64,000 nucleotides of DNA from Rhizophagus irregularis (Eukaryota > Glomeromycota > Glomeromycetes > Glomerales > Glomeraceae): NCBI RefSeq assembly GCF_026210795.1, contig NC_089448.1, positions 1,922,001-1,986,000 of the forward strand. Direction: 5' to 3'. Position numbers and translations under genes: made by a program. The notes below the pieces were generated by a model. The model had not been told where the DNA came from, did no database searches, and worked only from the letters and a program-made list of their open reading frames with translations. The first letter of the stretch is position 1, and every line of letters begins with the position of its first letter. Below are positions 60,444 through 64,000 of this stretch, piece after piece.

Positions 60444-60514
60444 TTTCGGTCAAACCGGAATCACATCGTGAAGAGGTTCTTTGAGAGTTTGCCAATCGGG
60501 AGGTTCGACCGAAA
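60444..60514. repeat. 13-bp inverted repeat, 45-nt loop
   Basis: TTTCGGTCAAACC at 60444-60456 pairs with GGTTCGACCGAAA at 60502-60514 with one mismatch. The intervening 45 bp contains no frame. It could be a worn element core or an operator-like palindrome. Confidence 0.4.
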
Positions 60515-62029
60515 CTTAAAGCTGAATCAGTTGTGATACACGGAGTATAAATTTGAGTTATTTCGAAGATGGAGAAGTACAAAACCTTGAGTTAATCAAT
60601 AATACCATTACCGGTATTATTACTTTTCCTTCTTTGTATAGATGTTACTTGCACTTTTATTCATTTATTATTTCTAACTCTCCAACTCTTATAATATTTT
60701 GTTATTCTATTATTTTGTAAAAAATAAAGAATATTTGTATTTCTAGCTTTTTTGATATGCTAATAAAACAATTTTTAACCTAGATTGAAAGTTTAGATCT
60801 CTACATTTAATATCAGTATCTGTTCATTCTTTGATCATCAGGAATATCAATGACGAACACGTGAACTGGTTTTGCTACACAAGATCCGAAGTTCATTTGG
60901 TCATGTGATATCGGGCTTGCCTACGGACAACGGTGATCCAAACTTTTAATTTCCCGCTGAAGAAATTCATTATTATGTTATCATTAAAAACTTGTTATGA
61001 AACTAAAAAATTTCGGGCATTTTCGGAGGTAATATTATAATGCTGTGCTTGCAATTTAAGCATAATTTTTGATTTTAAAATATTACTATACTATTTAAGT
61101 ACGATAAGTCAACGCCAAAGTTTCTCAAGTTTCAGATAAAACATATATTGTATTACTATATTTTTCGTAAATTCTAAAAGATAACGCAATATTGCATAAT
61201 TTACTCCTCGAGTGTTTGATTTCAATAAAATTTAAAAATAAGCTTTCACCATTTGGGTTATGAAGGCGTAAATTTATTATTAAAAAAGTATACGCACATG
61301 CCGTGTTACTATTTTCTATTCTATTTGTATTTCTATACTGTATACAGTTTCTATTATTTACACAGAATTAATTAAACGATCAATTAAAATAAATACTGTA
61401 TTTCATACGCCTAATAAAGTTCGAATAAATATGGTTAGATCATTTAGTTACGTAAAGAGCTTATCCGGAGACGGAAACTTTTATAATTAATTATTTTTGT
61501 CATTTTCTTTATTGTCCAAGTAACACATTATCTTATGCATTATCATTATTCTTTATTTCTTTGTTCTTTATCTTTTAATTTTCCTTTTTCTGGGGTGTGG
61601 TGAATGTTGTATTTCCTTTGTGTTTAGTAAGTAGGTCAATCTTAACAAAAAAGGTTTTAATTGTTTCCCAATATAGTAATTTGCAATTTTTTATTATCTA
61701 TTTAGTTATTTTATTTCTTTCATTATTGAAACTATATTGAGGAAAAAATATTTTGACAATTTTGTTTACTCTATCAAATATATTGATTAACCAAGCCACT
61801 TTCGTGGCATTTTTTGATGGGTACGCTGCGCAGGTAATTCACGGGTCCCATATTAACTCGACTATATGTACTTTGTTGATCATCATCTATTTAAACTGTG
61901 TTTTATAGCTTCATTATTTAAATATATGGCTAAATAAAGAAATATGCATACATTTGCGCATGGCTGATTTCCGTTAATAAATTTTTATAGGGGTAACCGT
62001 TATCTGTTATATCGTTGTCTTTTTTTCTT

Positions 62030-62060
62030 ACCTTTTTTTTTTAAAAAAAAAAAAAAAGGT
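62030..62060. repeat. Perfect ACC-T10-A15-GGT palindrome
   Basis: ACC followed by ten T, then fifteen A and GGT, forms an inverted repeat about 85-115 bp upstream of the ATG at 62145, in the promoter or leader of the second helicase gene. Poly(dA:dT) tracts are known to exclude nucleosomes in fungi; that role is inferred. Confidence 0.5.
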
Positions 62061-62144
62061 TTTGAGATCAAAAAAAATATTATCGTTATTTAAAACGATA
62101 TCATACAAATATAAATTCTTAGATCTTATTATCTGAAAGTTATT

Positions 62145-64000
62145 ATGAGAGAACGTAATACCAACGGAAGTGCAAACTTCCGCGGAGGACGCGATAGACA
62201 AAATGAAGCCGATAGGAATAATAACATGCCACCAGAGCTCAGTATTCCTGAAAGAAAGAGATTGCAACAAAGAACCACCATTGAAAATTTCAAGTCTTCT
62301 AAATTAACATATGGAGGTAGTGACCATTTAGTTTTTATTATTAGTGGAGAACGGATTACAACAGTTTGGAAAAATAAATTGAAAAAAAGTCCTTGGCATC
62401 AAAATGATGTTAGAATTTTTATTAGTTCAGCATTAGTAACAGCTGATTCTCAAATAGCCAGTGAACTAGTGTCAAAATTGAGTGATTCTGGAAATGGCCT
62501 AAAGAAATTAAAAGAAATTATAAAATTTCCTATGTCGTGTAATGCGGGACTTAAAGAAGGAGTATTATCTTTTCAATATGTTGTATTACCTTTATTGGGT
62601 TTGTTGACCAGAACAGCTATTACTAAATGTACTTTGGAGAAGCATGTCGACACTATTTATATGACTATTTATGAAAATCTCGTAAGTACTGTATTATTAA
62701 CGAAATTAACTAAATATGATGACCTTTATGATTGATTCATTCCTTTTATTTATTTTTTTTTTAAAAAAAACAGGACTTATTTCTTAATAAGAATGTAATG
62801 AAAATGTTGGAAAAGTTGGTTCAACGTAATTCTATTGAGGACAACTGTATTAATGTAGATGCATTATTATTACATGAACGATATTCATTCATCCCATCTT
62901 CGTAAGTAGACGTACAGTACAACGTGTTAATATACAAAAACCTGACGCAATAATACACTAATTAATTTTCTTCAATATTTTAATAGTTTGGGAATATTCT
63001 TCTTAATAATTGTACGTTTTGTTGCAGAATTATTACGTCGTATTAAAGAAGCATCTGCTAATGAGACAATGCAAAAAATTGTTCTCAATTTACGTGAATT
63101 AACGACTAAATATCATCAAACAATTGAACAACATTGGTCATCTTTGTCTTCAACAGATCCATTAAATAATTCGGAAATCAGAAAATATTTTTTTAAGACA
63201 TTAGGAAATGAAATTGATGAAATTGATGCAGTGATTGAAGAGCTTAATAATGAACGTAATATTTCGGAAACTTATGGCGCAACTAATGAATCTTCAAATG
63301 ATTATGAAAAAAGACATAATAATGATTTTGATGATATTTCAAAAATATCAATTATTCCTACAGAAGAAGAAATATTATGTGATCAACATCCTTATTTACC
63401 TTCACTTTTTGACGAACGTCACTCTTTACCAAATGGAGCGGCTAAATTACTTGATAGACAATTTCGACTTTTAAGAGAAGATATGTTAAATCCAATTCGT
63501 GGTGTAATATCAAATTTTTTGTCTTTATTATCAAGAAATTATTATTTTTCTTTAAATAATAATGGTAGATTATCTAATGAGTTAATGGGTGTACTAGATA
63601 AAGGAAAATTTACGTACAATAATAGCAAGAATGATATAAATGATAATGGTGATTTACAAGTATATGCAAATATAGAATTTATTAATATTGGTTGTGATAA
63701 AAGAGGTTTGTTTTGTACTCTAAAATTTACTCCAAAACATAATTCAACAAGCTTAAGACAAAGAAGAATATATTGGCAAAATAGTAGAAAATTATTATCT
63801 GGTAACCTAGTTGCTCTTTTATTACCAAATCCAAATTTCAAACAATCACCATCGGATATTAACGGCAATATACCTATGAATGATTCAGAATTATATTCAA
63901 TTTATTTCGGTGTAATTATGTCAAGAGATGAAATTACAGATGATCATATTAGAATAAATATCAATTTTGATGATCCATCAATTTATCCTATCGCATTAAA
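62145..64000 (+). CDS. Second ZNFX1-like helicase, 5' part (cut by window end)
   Basis: Exons 62145-62681, 62774-62901 and 62997 onward reproduce the first three exons of the 35203 gene with the same splice phases. The third exon stays open to the last base of the window. The N-terminus is shorter: a single NFRGG motif instead of the multi-RGG box. From PPELSIP onward the two proteins align closely (QRTTIENFKSSKLTYGGSD, ALVTADSQ, FPMSCNAGL, LTRTAITKCTLEKHVD). The visible 580 or so residues come before the helicase motifs, which must lie beyond the window. It is a paralogue about 27 kb downstream in the same orientation, probably from an old local duplication, since introns are retained and substitutions are spread evenly. 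Intactness of the helicase core cannot be judged here. Confidence 0.88.

Larger units (their letters stand above)
55395..62029. other. Large gene-free region with transposon debris
   Basis: No gene found over 6.6 kb on either strand. The 80-codon frame at 57294-57536 is low complexity. Two MITEs (56786-57000, 59079-59622), a short repeat cluster at 60170-60245 and an inverted repeat at 60444-60514 are listed separately. The phrase TAACTCTGGCCA(A/G)AATT occurs near 57596 and again near 59266, suggesting shared repeat families. Confidence 0.5.

Overview
The window looks like nuclear DNA of an arbuscular mycorrhizal fungus (Glomeromycotina, Rhizophagus-like). The signs are very AT-rich DNA, short GT-AG introns of about 40-120 nt, long non-coding stretches, and gene families known to be expanded in that lineage: tyrosine-kinase-like (TKL) protein kinases with atypical catalytic loops, Sel1-repeat proteins, an F-box protein, a BTB relic and NFX1-type zinc-finger helicases. 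The species is inferred from family content and style, not from a marker gene.

Layout: 1-660 is an imperfect ~108-bp tandem repeat. 2315-4574 (+) is a five-exon kinase with C-terminal Sel1 repeats. 6232-7764 (-) is an F-box protein. 8789-10877 (-) is a MACPF-like protein with a frame break that a 74-nt intron could bridge. 10.9-16.0 kb has no gene but holds a pogo/Tigger-like MITE and an old direct duplication. 16013-16909 (-) is a two-exon metallo-beta-lactamase-fold protein. 17590-18170 (-) is a gene relic. 18617-21800 (+) is a giant Sel1-kinase fusion in which 18 Sel1 repeats come before the kinase. 23.06-32.06 kb is a local family of three kinases: one dead relic, one intact gene (25201-27486) and one tandem copy (29618-31914) with three disabling changes. 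35203-43382 (+) is a nine-exon, 2507-residue ZNFX1/NFX1-type superfamily 1 helicase with an N-terminal RGG box and a long array of degenerate zinc-finger repeats. A BTB relic lies at 45.1-45.5 kb. 47433-49343 (-) is another zinc-ribbon kinase, with an isolated kinase relic at 50.7 kb. 50968-55394 (-) is an eight-exon WD40-like/ion-channel protein with a C-terminal coiled coil. 55.4-62.1 kb is gene-free and carries two or more MITEs. 62145 to the window end (+) is the 5' part of a second helicase paralogue.

Genes do not form operons. The common theme is birth and death of signalling and RNA-silencing-type families. Kinases recur in five places plus relics, with the kinase domain combined either with Sel1 repeats (in both orders) or with a Cys4 zinc-ribbon head and a tail of small phase-1 exons. 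I reconstructed exon boundaries by hand from GT/AG sites and frame continuity; all coordinates given for multi-exon genes keep an open frame. I found no tRNA, rRNA, CRISPR, viral or prokaryotic mobile gene. No single undescribed 'system' is proven; the best candidates for novelty are the domain arrangements and repeat expansions listed in the findings.
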